A stretch of 64,000 bases of DNA from NCBI GenBank assembly GCA_037577475.1, contig CM075189.1, positions 19,811,839 through 19,875,838 on the forward strand, read 5' to 3'. A model generated the notes under the pieces. The model saw only the letters and a list, made by a program, of their open reading frames with translations. It had not been told where the DNA came from and did not search any database. The position numbers and the translations under genes were made by a program. Origin of the DNA: Chaunax sp. Z400. Lineage: Eukaryota; Chordata; Actinopteri; Lophiiformes; Chaunacidae. Shown one piece after another: positions 13,186 to 26,357 of this stretch; the stretch's first letter is position 1; every line of letters begins with the position of its first letter.

Positions 13186-13264
13186 ACAGTACCAGTCAAT
13201 AGTTTGGACACAGTTACCCATCCACTTGAATGGGAAACTGTGTCCAAATCTTTGACTGGTAGTG
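13186..13264. mobile_element. Tc1-type hairpin miniature element
   Basis: This 79-bp near-perfect palindrome has outer arms ACCAGTCAATAGTTTGGACA and, inverted, ACCAGTCAAAGATTTGGACA. It then has inverted ACACAGTT(A/T)CCCAT arms and a short centre. The ACCAGTCAAA.TTTGGACACA end resembles the terminal sequence of Tc1/mariner-like elements common in fish. It sits beside a (TA)n tract, in keeping with TA target choice. It has no coding capacity. A partial second copy lies at 61299-61345. Confidence 0.65.
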
Positions 13265-13290
13265 TATATATATATATATATATATATATA
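13265..13290. repeat. (TA)n microsatellite
   Basis: Run of 13 TA units directly abutting the hairpin element, probably grown from its TA target site. Confidence 0.95.
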
Positions 13291-15327
13291 CATGCATAAA
13301 AGACACACACATGCACTAACAGACAGGCAGCCAGTCTGCCAAATCTAGTAGGAGTCTCCAAAAAAAGTAAATGCCTGCTTTGTGAACAACATCCAATATC
13401 CACCACAGCCAGACTCACAACAGGAGGCAGCCGGAGGAGGAAATCAAGTAGGGGAGATGCTCCTTGCCAAAATGGATGATTGAACATTCACAAGTATGAA
13501 TTATCACATGTGTGAATCATAGATGGTAAATCAATGGAAACCCTTTAGCTGTATCCGCCACAGGGAGAAAGCCACAGACAGACAGAATATAGGAGCTGAA
13601 AGACCAAAATCACTTTTACTCTCCTTCACGTTATCCTTCCTCTATTAACCAGAGCACTCAGGAAATGGGCTCTCGTCACAGTGAAAAGGGGCATCTGGTA
13701 TCAAAGACAAATCCAAGAAGAGTGCTGCGGCCAAAAGAAAGAAGCTCAGACTCTCTGAAAGTTTGTATTTATAACTCAAGGCTAATTATACACCATCTAG
13801 CAAGAGCCTCAATCCCAGAATACAGTAAGTGAAGTGATATTGTCCTACATGTCCCTTCCAGTATGACACATCAAGAAAAAGAATGGAGTCAGATTAAAGG
13901 CATCGTCTCAGACACCAGCTGGCTCAAATTATTTAGAGACACAAAAGAAAGCTCTGAGACTTCCACACGGGCACAAGGTCACCCATAATTGTTGCTAACT
14001 TGGGACACATTGAAGTCTTAGGTAACAGATAAAAAGGATCATAAAAACACTGTGGGATTCTTGAAACTAAAATATTGCTAAAATGGTGTCCTGATTTAGA
14101 AAGGGCCAGTATATGAGGTGTTGAAATTCAATAACATATATATTATTATATATTATATATTATATCTGTCATATTCATGTTTTTATTAGCTATATTATTA
14201 TTTATTAAGCAAATTTTCCCCCTTTTTTTGTGTTTTTTGCAGCCATTGTGCTAGACGCCACAAACAAAGATGAAAACATTTCTCCTCTCTGGAGCTGACT
14301 GGATGATAAGAAACACAGATTCATAGCTGCTTAGCTGTTTGTGATCTCTTTCATACTCAGATCTTTAACCAAATCTCTGTCATCAGAATGAAACAATCAC
14401 TTTGTCTGGCCTTAAGAATAACTTATATATACGAATATTATATAACGAGGTCAAATATTCAGTGCAGCCAAACTGGTGTGAACATTAATGAAGCTCATTT
14501 TAGTTCGGCCGCACACACTGGATTTCCCCTGACACTAACGCATTTCCTTGCATGGGAGTGATGAATGATCTTATATGGGTTCCACATATCTGAAAATATA
14601 CTTAAACTAATATTTATACTTACAAAGTTATCAGATTATGTATAAACCTGCCAGCATGACGCCATGATTCAGATCGCCATGGATTATTTCAGTTTACTGA
14701 AAACCCTGACACATCAGGTGGAACAGATCGACTCAGCTGTAAATGACACGACAGAAGTCATGACTCAACTTATGGGAGTGGGTGGGTAAATAGGTCACAT
14801 TCCCTATACCCAGCACAGTGCATCCCACTGGTCACTTTCAGTCCCTGTTTTTGTTAGTGAGGTCAGCACACAGAAAAATCAATGGATACATAATGACAAT
14901 GGATGGCTGTGGAACAGTGTTAGAGATATTAAAAGGTGGGAGGAGCTGTGCAAAGCTGTGGAGAACCCTACGGAGGTTTGAAGAAGTAGGCCAAACCACA
15001 GCAGTAAAGCAATAATGGCTCTCTGCGGTCTGTCATAAGCATATAATATGAAATGCAACACCATCACAGGATTGACCTTCATCGTTGAACTGTAATGAAG
15101 TCTAACAGAATGCTATCTAATTGATTACACTGTATCATGTTATGAAATTAAGACCAGCCACTAGAAAAATGCTTGGTAACCATACTGGTAACAACAGTAC
15201 TGTGTCATGTAACATCTTTTTTATTATTATTGAGTTTTTAAGTTAAAAAAAAAATACTGAACGTCAAACGTCTAAATTCTAAAACGAAACTTACCTCTTT
15301 GTTTCTTTGTCATGGAAAGGCCTTTTG

Positions 15328-15600
15328 TCTAATTTTAAGTGCAGCGTTCGATATAATTGATAATCAATCATCTTGAGAAGTTGGTTGATCTTTCTGACTG
15401 TGTGTTAAACTGGGTCAAAACGTACATCAAGTGGACAAAGTTTTCCACCAGCTATGGAGATCATGTGTCTGAGAAACATGACATCTGTTGTGGAGTTGCA
15501 CAAGGTAGCTGCCTTGGTCCTCTACTTTTCTCACTATCTTCTATTGATACAACCATAGACAGGTTTCTGACCCTCTCATCAACTTGTCAATCCGTGCACT
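15328..15600 (+). pseudogene. Non-LTR retrotransposon reverse-transcriptase fragment
   Basis: Translation gives LSAAFDIID (base 15329 frame), the metal-binding 'DLSxAFDTIDH' block of LINE reverse transcriptases. After a one-base shift of frame it continues with HLEKLVDLSDCVLNWVKTY, then GDHVSEKHDICCGVAQGSCL and GPLLFSL, which corresponds to the conserved GVPQGSxLGPLLF block. The usual Pro is Ala here, the first block has drifted, and the frame is broken, so this copy is dead. It is antisense to fgf13. Vocabulary such as SDCVLNWVKTY and DHVSEKHDI suggests an L2/CR1-like fish LINE. The borders are approximate, and no endonuclease domain was seen nearby. Confidence 0.85.
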
Positions 15601-16226
15601 TAGTGCCTTTTTAAATAGTCATAGTTTCTGCCTAGATGTAAATAAACTAGATGCAAATAGGTGCTCTGATAGCCAACACACAAACTGACACATAGACAGT
15701 AATTATAGAGATGATAGTGAAAAATGGTGAGGATGAATTTAGCACTGTGGATTACAGAGTTGAACAAGAATGGTGGTCCGTATCTGACTGAGGTTTAGTG
15801 TATTCTTTGAATGGCCGATAGGGGGAAAATTACGCAATGTCCATCTTTCTCTCCAGGTTCCTCTTTCTATCAGTCTCAACAGCCACAATGGCCCCTGTGG
15901 TGTGCAGAAAGTCAGAGGTCATGCTATAACATGACTGAACTGACTGCACCCCATATCATATTACTAAGTCTGTGTTCTGCAGCTGCTGTGGTATTTTGTG
16001 TCAGAAACACTGTCAATTTACAAAAGTAGCTGCCATAAACACTCACTTGTATTCAACAACCCTGAACAAGTTTGTGTGAATACTGCTGGACTGAATGTTG
16101 AGGCATTACCTCTGATTAGCACCGGCATCCAGGGTCAATGTATGTGTCGGCAATTAAGGGAATAACATGAGGAATTTTGAAGACATGATTTTTCTACTTT
16201 TTGTTATTCATTGCATCACTTCTTTA

Positions 16227-16344
<118 letters not shown>

Positions 16345-18423
16345 TAAGAGAGAAATAAAGAGAGAGAGATAGGCAGCTGTCAATGTACGCTGGCAGGGCC
16401 TGATGAAATGTGTGAAGTCTAATTATCTCTCCAGCAAGTGGATTAGCAAACTAAAACTAACAACTGCCATAAGGCCATATAGGTCCGAGAGAATATACAC
16501 GCTCACACACAGTCGCACACACTCACACAGACTCAACAATCCAGATGAGACAGACGAGTGAAACCAGACCGTGGATATATATATGTCAGCTGTTGTTGAA
16601 CTTTAAATGAAAGGTCTGATGTGATTTTAAGAGAAAAATGGATTCTGGCAGGTCAACGAGGAGAAGCCTGTGGCTGGCAGTGTAGTGGTAGAATTGTGGG
16701 TCGTCTGTCGAGATTGTCACAAGTGTGTGTTTGCATGTGAGGGTGCATCATACGGTGCCTCTTGGAACCTGACGGCTAAAGTTCAGCACAATCACACAGT
16801 CACTGCACCAAACTCTCTCGCTTGGCCGCTTGTACATGCGCTGCAAAGCTACAGTTGGGTCTAAGATAATGACTCCTGGGCCTCATGTTCACAAATGCAT
16901 CACATCTGAATGAAGGTGTGTGGTTGTGTGTAGTGAACAGTAGCGTATGGCACAGGAGCGCTACTCTTTGCATAAGCTTGTTTGGAGGTAAAAGGCACCC
17001 CATATGGGCCAACTGTGTCACTTTCATTGGAGCTCATTTGACAAACACCTGCAGAGTATAATGGAGGAGCATTATATACCTCTGTGAACTCTAATGTATG
17101 CTGGAGGGAGCAGATGATGGGGAGAGGGCTGTCAACTGGAGAAGCAAGAGAGAGGCCTCCATGACAGTGTAAGAATTACCATTTCATTAACATTGTGCAT
17201 TATTTATATCAAACCCATACATTGTCCTGGCACAGACATTACAAGGAACTTGAGTGATGACATTTAGTTCCTAACGATGGAGAGTAAAATGATATAACGT
17301 TTGAGAAGACCGCTCCACATTTAAGTATCATCATGCTCAAGTGTTTTCATTAAATATTAGCTTTTTGTGTTAGATGTATTTCTCTTCTGACGGATTTATT
17401 TTTATTTTAAAATTAGATTTAGAATAAAATTAGTTTTTGAAATATGACACATGCATGCACACGCCTTCCCATATTACAATATAATCTGCGCAGCGGTATA
17501 GTTAAACAAGTTGTTCATGGGTCAACCATAAGTCTGTAAGCATAAGTCCAGAGTCCAGAATACAAGTGTCTTGTCCTTGATCTCGGTTTCATCAGGCTCC
17601 CTGGAAGAGTCAAGTCATCTAGGCCTGGCAGGCGACATGTCGGGAGAAATTTGGTCTCTGTAATTGCAGCCAGCATCAGCCCTAGCTGGCAGGCTGACAC
17701 ATTACTTGTTGCCCCTTGAGAGAAGAAATGTGCAAGGTCACCGCCAGCACCAAGATGACTCTCCAACTGTCTGTATGTGTCAGAGTCAAAGTGGCTTATT
17801 GTTCTCTCAGTCTCCACTAATGTGGTTCTTAGGCAGTTGTGGTGTCCCCTGCACAGAGATAACATAGTCTATGGGACTTTCACATTGGTCTCATTGTTTA
17901 GAGTGGGAAGGAGAGCTTGATCAATACTGGAACTTTGAGGCATATAGTCAAAACAACATGTCAGAAGAAACTTAGTGAGTGGTACTGTACCTATAACTGA
18001 ATATTGCTCCTGGCTGGTAACGCCCTGAGAGATTTCAATAGACTATATATAAAGACAATGGGTGGTGCTCATTCTTTGTTCTTTAATCTAATAATCCTGG
18101 TCATTGATGTTGTCAAAGTTATACTTAATTATTTACGAACAAAAATGTGCCCTTAAACAAATTTCACAGATCCTATAAATACATAACACAACCTACACGT
18201 AGGTGCTTTGGATGTTCTTCAGATAAGCTAAGTCCCCATTTAATTCTGAGCAGAGAAAAACAATAGCAATGTATTGGTTACATTTGGGAATGGCAAAGTT
18301 TAGCATGTACTAATGAACATCTCATGAACACTTTCGGATCATGAGGAATGGTTTATTTTTTTTATTGAGGACAAGTATGAGGGTCAATGTCACAGGTGTC
18401 GATTCATGGAGATGTGGCACTTA

Positions 18424-18439
18424 GAGGGGGGGGGGGGGA
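18424..18439. repeat. Poly-G run
   Basis: Homopolymer of about a dozen G residues in intron DNA. The exact length is likely to be unreliable. Confidence 0.8.
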
Positions 18440-20537
18440 TCACAGCAAGGTCTCAGAAGAGGCACAAGAAAGCAATTCAAAAATAGAAACCTCCTCTCAC
18501 CATTGTAACAGAGAGTATAAAAACAAGGACATAACATTTTCTGCTAATTAAAAAAACATATTTGTTCACTGTTAATTTATTACATCTACTGAACATCTAT
18601 CTTACTCTCCACAATAAATTATCCCAATTCATGTGTATCCATAATCTCCATCCTGGCTGCTCTTAGGAGCCACTTCATCTAACCTCCAATCAAAGAGGTG
18701 CTAACTCAGCAGTTTGGGTCATTGCCCCAATTAAATAGCTGATGCTTTTTTACTCTGGGGGAAAGGTACACATTGCTGTCCAGGGGTGGACTGTACCAAA
18801 GTAGAACTACAACTTTATACCTCTATTCCACTACATCTCAAAGGCAAATATTGTACTTTTTACGTCAATACAATTGTCAAACTGTTTTAGTTTCAACTTA
18901 CTTCTCATTCTATTCTATTAAAATTATATTAATACAGTGTGGTATAAGTATAATATCTGAATATTTCTTCCACAACTGCTTGTTTCACAGTTACTCTAAG
19001 CTGATCACTCTTCTGATTCAGGTTTGCTCAGATTTAGAATATTCATTCATAAAAAAACAGTAATAGCCTTGGTTGGTCCTTAATTTCATTCTGTACGGGT
19101 GTTGCTGAGTCTGTCATGAGGAGAGGACCCAGAGATGTGTATTCTGTAGGCAAATAAGAGAGATGTGCTAATTAAATTGATAATGATGGAAGGTAATAGG
19201 CATGGCAACTTTACTGCTTCATTTCTCTGCCAGTCCCCAGAGTAGTTTCTTATTAAACTCGTTACGCACACTCACTCCTCCGGATGGCGCCTTTAGTTTA
19301 AGCCTCATAGACGCCTGAAACTCAACACTGTGCGATCATATCTACCTAAATCTGAAGAGATAAGTATATCAAATCTTTGTGATTGTTGTTGTACGTTCCT
19401 TATTATGATAAAAGAGCATTTGTGCAGGTATATGTCAACTATTTTGTGATATAATACATGTGAGAGGTGATTTTACCACATTCTGATTAGAAAAGGTTGA
19501 AACTTATTTTGCAATGTAAACTAGGCAAACAAAAGACTACTTCCTTGTATATGCTTTTGTGTCATTATTGCTCTTTTTATCTTATCTTTTATCCTTATCT
19601 ATCATCGGCGGTTAAAATGAATCAAAGATTATTTTTCTGGCCCGCTCAAGAGTCTAGGCCCATGCTAAAAAAACAACAACCACAGGTCATATAAGAACAG
19701 CAGGACTTAGAGTGCTGACGCGACATTGACACCAGCCCTACTCTCTCCAGGGAACAAATCACATTATCATAAACATTATTTATTCATGCAGAGTCTATTT
19801 GTGTATTGACTTAGACAAACAGAGTCGCATTCATGCAGAAAGGAAAGAAAGAAAAAGGAAACAAAGAAAATTAATCAAGTTACTGTTACAGAAGCACGAG
19901 TGGCTCCTGAGGCTGCATGTTTGTCTCTTGTCAGCATCACAGTGTGCAGCAGTCAGTGAGACACTGCAATGCTCTGGATACTCTGTCATAAGGAGTGATG
20001 TTGGCCTCTTGAAATGTAATTGCGATATGTCAAGTGTGTGAATCACCGCCATGCATTTTACACTGGGTGTGGGATGGATGGGACTACAGCTCATTCCAGT
20101 CACACTTCTGCTTACATTGTCTTGGCTGAGCAGGCAGCAGATGAGTTATTTTGTCAGTAAGGCTAAAACGTTTTAGACAGTGGCCTTAATATTCAGCAAC
20201 ACAGGTGCTGGACTTCATTCTGTCTGTATGAAACATGTAATCGGTTCGCTGATGGCTGTGATTGGATGTTGCTTTTTAATCAAAGCTATATTATATTATA
20301 CAAGAGTTTTGAATGACTGTTCCTGTTAAAACACTCGTATCCAATCATCAGTGAATGCAGAGTTTCAAAACATTCCCCTGCTTGCAATTACATTACCAGA
20401 TTCATTAATTTTCATTAGTTCAAGTTCATAAATTGCCAAGCCTGACAATTTAATTTTGTGCTTCATCAAAATGTCAACACTAATGGTAGGTAATTGGCAA
20501 ATAAAAGATAAAACATGCAAACCCATTGGTTTGATAC

Positions 20538-20855
20538 TTTAAAGGTCCAGCGTGTAAGATTTAAGGAGATTAGGGGCAGAAATTAAAAAAATAATATGAT
20601 ATATTATATGTATATTATGTGTTCATTTAGGTGTAATCACCTGAAACATTTGTGTTTTGGTATTCTAGAATGAGCACTTTATATTTACAGAGGGAGCAGG
20701 CATGGCCAAGTTTCTATAGTGGCAAAGATAAGACAAACCAAACACTGGTGCTATGAGGACCCTTTCACATTTTTAGATATCAGCCCGGGTAGGATGAGAA
20801 AACGGGTGTTCAGTTGGTCGCATTCTGCAGTCACAACACTAGATACCTCTTAATC
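20538..20855 (+). repeat. Dispersed fish repeat (AAAGGTCCAG-type)
   Basis: The stretch opens TTTAAAGGTCCAGCGTGTAA and continues through GTGTAATCACCTGAAA, TAGAATGAGCACTTTATAT, AGGGAGCAGG, CATGGCCAAGTTTCTATAGT and ACAAACCAAACACTGG. This ordered set of blocks is a widespread non-coding repeat of spiny-rayed fishes, where the usual start is AAAGGTCCAGTGTGTA. The copy is diverged and has an AT-rich insertion near 20590-20625. The exact class is not certain, and the 3' border is approximate. Confidence 0.65.
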
Positions 20856-21717
20856 TTGTTAATAGTAGACATAACAGATTCATTCTTAAAATCCCTATTT
20901 TTTTTGCCAAAGTTTATTTTGACTTCAACTTAATGTAAACCAAATCAAGTGAATATTTTCCCAAATTTGAGTCATTTTGGTGTGAAATTAACCCATTTGT
21001 GTTATTAGCCTACCAATGCAAGGAAACACGATGTAAACACAAAGAGAAAAATTTCAGTTAGCAAAATCTGTGTCAATGTCCTTTGGCACCTGCTGTTGTT
21101 TCAAGGCAGACTTTTAGAAATAGAGCCTAGGCTTTTAAGCTACACTTGTCATTATTCCTTTGTAATGTAAAACCATAGTGGTCTTTTCAGTCAATATCAC
21201 TAATGATGGTGCCAGATAAAAAAAAATAAAGTTTAGACTATCGAGTTTATTCTTGACCCTGAAAAGGGCTGGGTCAACCATAGCTCTTAAGAAAAAGAGC
21301 TTGAAAGAGAGACTGTCATACTGCAGGTCTGATTGTTTTATAATATGAGAATTTCAGACTGTGAAATTCTATTTTTGTGATTTGGTCATACTTTTAAGAT
21401 TCAGCTGACATACAAAATTCCTCTTGTGTCTGTCAAAGACACAAAAACTGGATATATTTTTAGTTAACAGTGAGTATTCTAGTTCAAACTGGGGCTACAA
21501 AGGCACAACACTCCCAAATTAAACTTGAAAAACACACACTCCTGAAGTTTACGTCATACACACAAACCTAGATTCTGCCTATGTTTCTGTGTTTACATCT
21601 TTATATGGATCTGTTTATGTGTGTGTTATTACATAGGTGGGAACTGTACACATGGAGTCTTGCAGTTGTCTGAATTATGAAAGGGATATTGACACAAATC
21701 GATCTCCTCAGGCACCA

Positions 21718-21736
21718 TTTTTTTTTTTTTTTTTTG
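21718..21736. repeat. Poly-T run
   Basis: Homopolymer of about 18 T residues. It may be the A-tail of an old retroposed insertion on the minus strand, but no body of such an element was recognised beside it. Confidence 0.7.
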
Positions 21737-23567
21737 CTGTGGAGAAAAAGAACTGAGCCACAGTGAAGCAGCAGCAGGAGGACACAGGAGAGAGAGAATT
21801 ATTGGAAAATGAAAAAGAATCAAGAGGTGGTGACACAGATTGAGCCACAGATAAAAAGAACAAACTGTCTAATTGGCAGCAGTCAGGACACACAGGCCTG
21901 AGGATGCAGGAAGCAAGTCAGGTGCTCTCTGTCTGTCTGTCTGGTCTTATGTGTTCTTTTGCTCTCTGCAGGTCTGCAGAGATTGAGTCAATAATCAATT
22001 CTTCTGTTAGACATAGAATATAGACATAGAATAGAATAAAAAACATAGAATAAGCTAGATTAATCAGACGTCACAAGACGTAAATCTTGGTTTTCTGCCT
22101 TGCCTTTCATGTGTAGAAGTTTGTCTGTATTCTCTGGATATTTTAATGATACTATAGTATACTATACTATATATATTTGTATGTTTTCCACACCTTGTGG
22201 CAAGAGTATGAGCAGTTGACTTTCTGGCTGTATAGCCTGGTTTACACAAGTCTCCATCTGCGTCATGAATCAGCATTAAAGATGTCCTTATGAACACCTT
22301 ATGTAACAGCTGTAGTCTCCACTCTTTCCTTTGTAAATTCAGGCATGTCCAACTGGAGTTGAAGCCAAACAGAATAATGCATCTAAACTTTCCTAGACGT
22401 CTGCTAGTATTCCACTCTTACCGTCCCCTGTGCTTTAGTGCTACACAGACACCCACCAACAGGTTAACTGGTGGGTAAGCTCTGGAATATGATACTGAAC
22501 ATGGCCCACTTTAAAATAGGCTACAACAGAAGGCAGAGCAACAGATTGCAAAAAAAACAATACTGACATGATTTATATCTTACCTATCAGGACGTCTGAA
22601 AAAGAAAGCAGTTTCTACAATTGTAGCACTCTATTTAGAGATAGATGAGAAATGACGGAGTCAAAAAGCCTGAGTGCCAGCCAATGGTAGCATGCTTGAA
22701 CCACAAAAATGAATTTTACTTTTTTTTTTTTTTTTACTTTACTGTGTGTCCTTGCTGTACAAAGGCTGGTAACATATGCAGACATGCTTCTGCTGCAAGC
22801 ACTGAAGAAGAAAATGAAAACAGACGTAGAGGAAAAGGTGCTAAATGCTAGAGAGGGAGGGGAGGGGAGGAAGGAAGGAGGCATCGAGAGGGCAGGCTGT
22901 GACCACCAAGGCCATAGAGTCACAGGCAGAAGCATAGGAAATGCAGGGAACAGACGGGAAGGTGGGTAAGGGGTTCACCTTATTTGTCCTATGAGGCCGT
23001 TTGAGGTGGAGGTGCATACTGAAATTGCATCGTCATTGAACTCATTAGCACAGTTGCAACCTCCATCTATAACCCCTTTTTTCTTTTTGCACTTTGTTTT
23101 GGTCTGAGCATGAGCCTCAGGGTGCTAATGACCGAGTTAATGGTTTGGGGAAGGGAGGGGTGGGCAGGAGCTACAGCTGCTATGCTCCTCAGTCCACCAT
23201 AAGGGGTGTGCAGGCGGACACACATAAAAAAAACACTCTAACAAACACATCACACTGGACAGCTACAGAGGGGCTCAGGGAGAGATGCTCTCCATCAGGT
23301 TCTCTGCAAGCAACCATGACCAAAGCAACACACACACACAAGCATCCACACTTGCGCACATGTGTGCCTGGACACACACGCTAGGAAGAGGCTGAAACAC
23401 AACAGACGCTCTCTAAAATGGGTCAAGAATGCAAGAGAACTTAGTTTGGAGGAGCGGAGAACTATCAGTTCACATAGAATATGAGAAAGAGGAGAAAACA
23501 AGAAGGGAGTGGGCAGGGGATACGAGGAGCATCAGCAAATCAAAGCAAGGAGAGGGAGCAAACAAAC

Positions 23568-23735
23568 CTTCGGGCTCTGTGCTCTCTTTGTGGACGGCTT
23601 GCTTCAGGGGGCAGCAGAAGATTTCGTGACACTTAGCACGAAAGGGGGACCCTTTACTCCTTATATCCGCAGAGTGGATGGAGTCCTGCCGTAACATAAT
23701 GTACTCCTGGGTACCTGGGACAGCGTCATCCTGGA
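23568..23735 (-). CDS. fgf13: fgf13 exon Y (internal in VY form, first coding exon in Y form)
   Basis: This 168-bp exon can be used in two ways. As an internal exon it begins after the acceptor ccgcag (23736) with two bases that complete a Val codon from exon V, then QDDAVPGTQEYI. As a first exon it starts at the ATG at 23697, giving MLRQDSIHSADIRSKGSPFR, AKCHEIFCCPLKQAVHKEST and EPE. Human FGF13 has DDAPPGTQEYIMLRQDSI and SPFRAKCHEIFCCPLKQVHH at the same places. The donor is G|gtttgt at 23567, after one base of the Glu codon completed by exon 2. The V and VY N-termini are cytosolic and lack the S-type channel-blocking particle. The upstream pyrimidine tract is weak and a GTT-repeat tract lies 65-95 bases before the acceptor. 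The start of the exon when used as a first exon is not determined. Confidence 0.96.
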
Positions 23736-23801
23736 CTGCGGTGGTGCCATAACAGAATGAACTGAGGTTAGAAAGCTCACCACACACATAAAACAAAAGA
23801 A

Positions 23802-23829
23802 AACAACAACAACAACAACAACAACAACA
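23802..23829. repeat. (AAC)n, or (GTT)n in gene sense
   Basis: Nine AAC units lie 66-94 bases upstream, in gene sense, of the exon Y acceptor. In the transcript this is a GUU run in the area where a branch point would be expected or just before it. Confidence 0.95.
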
Positions 23830-26285
23830 GCAGCACAACAAAAAGGCAGAAACATGAGCAAAAATTAAAAAGACATCACAATATTAATAACAGCAATTAA
23901 TAACAGTAGAGAAGCACGTAGAGAGAAGGAGACAGAGAAGAGAGAGGTAGAACAGGTAAAGAGAGAAACAGGTATCAAGCTCACAAAACAACTCAAATTA
24001 AAATTTAAAGACAACCAGCAACAGTGCGGGCTCTGTTAAATACTCATTTGGTCACTGAAAAAGAAAAGTGATCAAATAACACAAAAAAAAGGTTAAAGGA
24101 AATGAGGACATTTGGTGTTATGGCAGGTTTTTAGCAGGCATGGAACCATGACCTGCTGTGGCTGGTGGAGGAGTAAGAGGTTGTGGGATTGCATGCAGTC
24201 GACTACCGTATGCACCGAGCATCTGAAGCTGAGGTGGTGGTGGTTGATTATGTCCCCTGCCCCCCCACATTCACAGTATATCCACTCCATTTACTGTATG
24301 TATAGGCAAGCAGATGCAAAGGCATGCACTGGCCCCCCTGGGTCACACTGGCCAGATTTGCTTTCATGAGGTCATGCTTGCAGTGCACGTATGTCTATGT
24401 AGGAATTCTGTACTGGGATCCTGTTAAAAGCCCTGTGTTTCTACAGTAGCTCTATGTTTTGGATCTATTGCATTTGCCTGCTTCTGAACCCAGTCGCTGC
24501 TTGGCTTTCATCAATGACCTATTTTCTCTGTGTTGATGGATTAGCTACAAGCGAATCACCCCAAATATATTGTATCTCCTTTTCCTAATGGATTTGAGCG
24601 TGCCATGCCACTCTCTGACACACTTACTACTTAATGAAAATAACTATAGAGAAGGCTATTCATCAGTCGCCACTATAGAACCTCCATAATGATTAATCCC
24701 TACTCCATTTATGACTTGTGACCAACATTATTATTTTCCCATTTAGCTAAATGCACCAGAAAATGGCATCATAAAAAGTGTTACGTGTTAAAATGTACGC
24801 TTGTAACTCATGGCCCATTTTTACGTACAGGATTGTTCTTAATATCTTGGATTGAATGTAAACCACAGCCAGCTTTAATCAGAAAGCTGAGACATGAATG
24901 TTATTTCAAACATGAGATAATGTAAAGGTTTATGTACTCAAATTGAATGGAATCATATTTTTGCCAATGAATACTGACACTATTTGATTATATTGCTCTA
25001 TTGACCTCGGTGGGTGCAAAGTTACCAGCAGCAAACTATTAATGTTTGCTTTGTATTCATAAACCTGACACGATCACACTTAGTGGAGCCAAGTAGGAGT
25101 TAATAGCCTATTAATTTACTATAGGTTTACATTCATTCACAAACCTTTAACTCACCTAAATATTGCATTTATTTCACTTCATTGATCGGCTTTGTTTTAT
25201 TATACTATGTCAAATTAGTATTAATGGGAGTAAAGTGACACAATCAACAAATGAGCTGAGCATGCCAAAAAGATTCAGAAAATAGAAGGGCTGTGTTTAC
25301 TCTGCCAAGACCAGGGCCAATGTGCTTTTAGGATATGCAGATATGCAAGGCACTACCACCATATGTCTGTGTGTAGGTCCAAATTATGTCACAATATGGT
25401 TGTGCATAACTGAAACATTAGCATCATCTCTCAATCGTCACTTATTTGCAGAGACCCTGTGTGGGCCTGCGATGTCTTTGCCATTATTTGTGTTTTGCTG
25501 TGCTGCTGATGTTTTTGTACATCAGTCTGGTGGGATTATAGAACTTCCGTAATGCTGCACAGGGTGTGAAATCGGCTGGACTAAAAATGTTGTGGCCAGA
25601 TTACAATGTTGTTTCTTTCTCTATCAAATCTGCTCTGTCTCTGTCATGTCATGAGCTGCAGGTGTGTTTGTTTAGCTGGTGTTCTATATGAGTTATTTCA
25701 AAATCCAGCAATGTGGCACCATCCTAAATCAGGTGTGGGCATTTATGTGTACTTTAAACCATAATCACCAATCAGAAATGCTCCCTCTCTTCATTCACCA
25801 CATCTTGCTCGCCCACTGCTGCTCTCCAAGTTTTGGGAAAACGGGCCCATTCGACACTTTCATGAAAACAAGGCCAGTGGTTTTCTAAAAATCCTGCTGA
25901 CAAACAGGCTAAAACTGACCAACACAAACACTGCAGCTGTTCAGCAACTTTGTCAAATTCCCTCAAAACTTTACAACCACCTATTTTTTTTCCTTTTATA
26001 TTTCTACATTGTTTCTTTTATATTTGTTAACATAACTCAGGAATCTGAAGAGGCTAGATATGACCTTATTGCATAACTTTTGAAAAGCCTGATCTGATCT
26101 GAATATGTGTCTGATGATTTTGGGGTAGTAGGGAAGACCTAACTTTCCGGGCAGCATATTTCTTCAAGATCAGCCCTTTTACAAAGGACCATAAACTGGG
26201 ACACAAGTCCTCAAGACTGAGCTTAAAATAACATTCTAGTGGCATTCATGTGAACGATCTCTAATATCTAGTAGCCTTACTAGTG

Positions 26286-26357
26286 TGTTTACCCGCCCAC
26301 CCCCACCCCCACACAAACACACACACTCACACAAACACACGCACAAGCACACAAACG
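26286..26357. repeat. Imperfect CA-rich simple sequence
   Basis: Interrupted run of CCCAC and CACA units with AAAC and CTC interruptions, presumably a decayed microsatellite. Confidence 0.85.

Noticed and set aside
17515..17865. 116-codon minus-strand open frame
   Set aside because: No family resemblance and no link in phase with fgf13 exons. A shorter open frame overlaps it on the other strand, as expected from stop-poor DNA.
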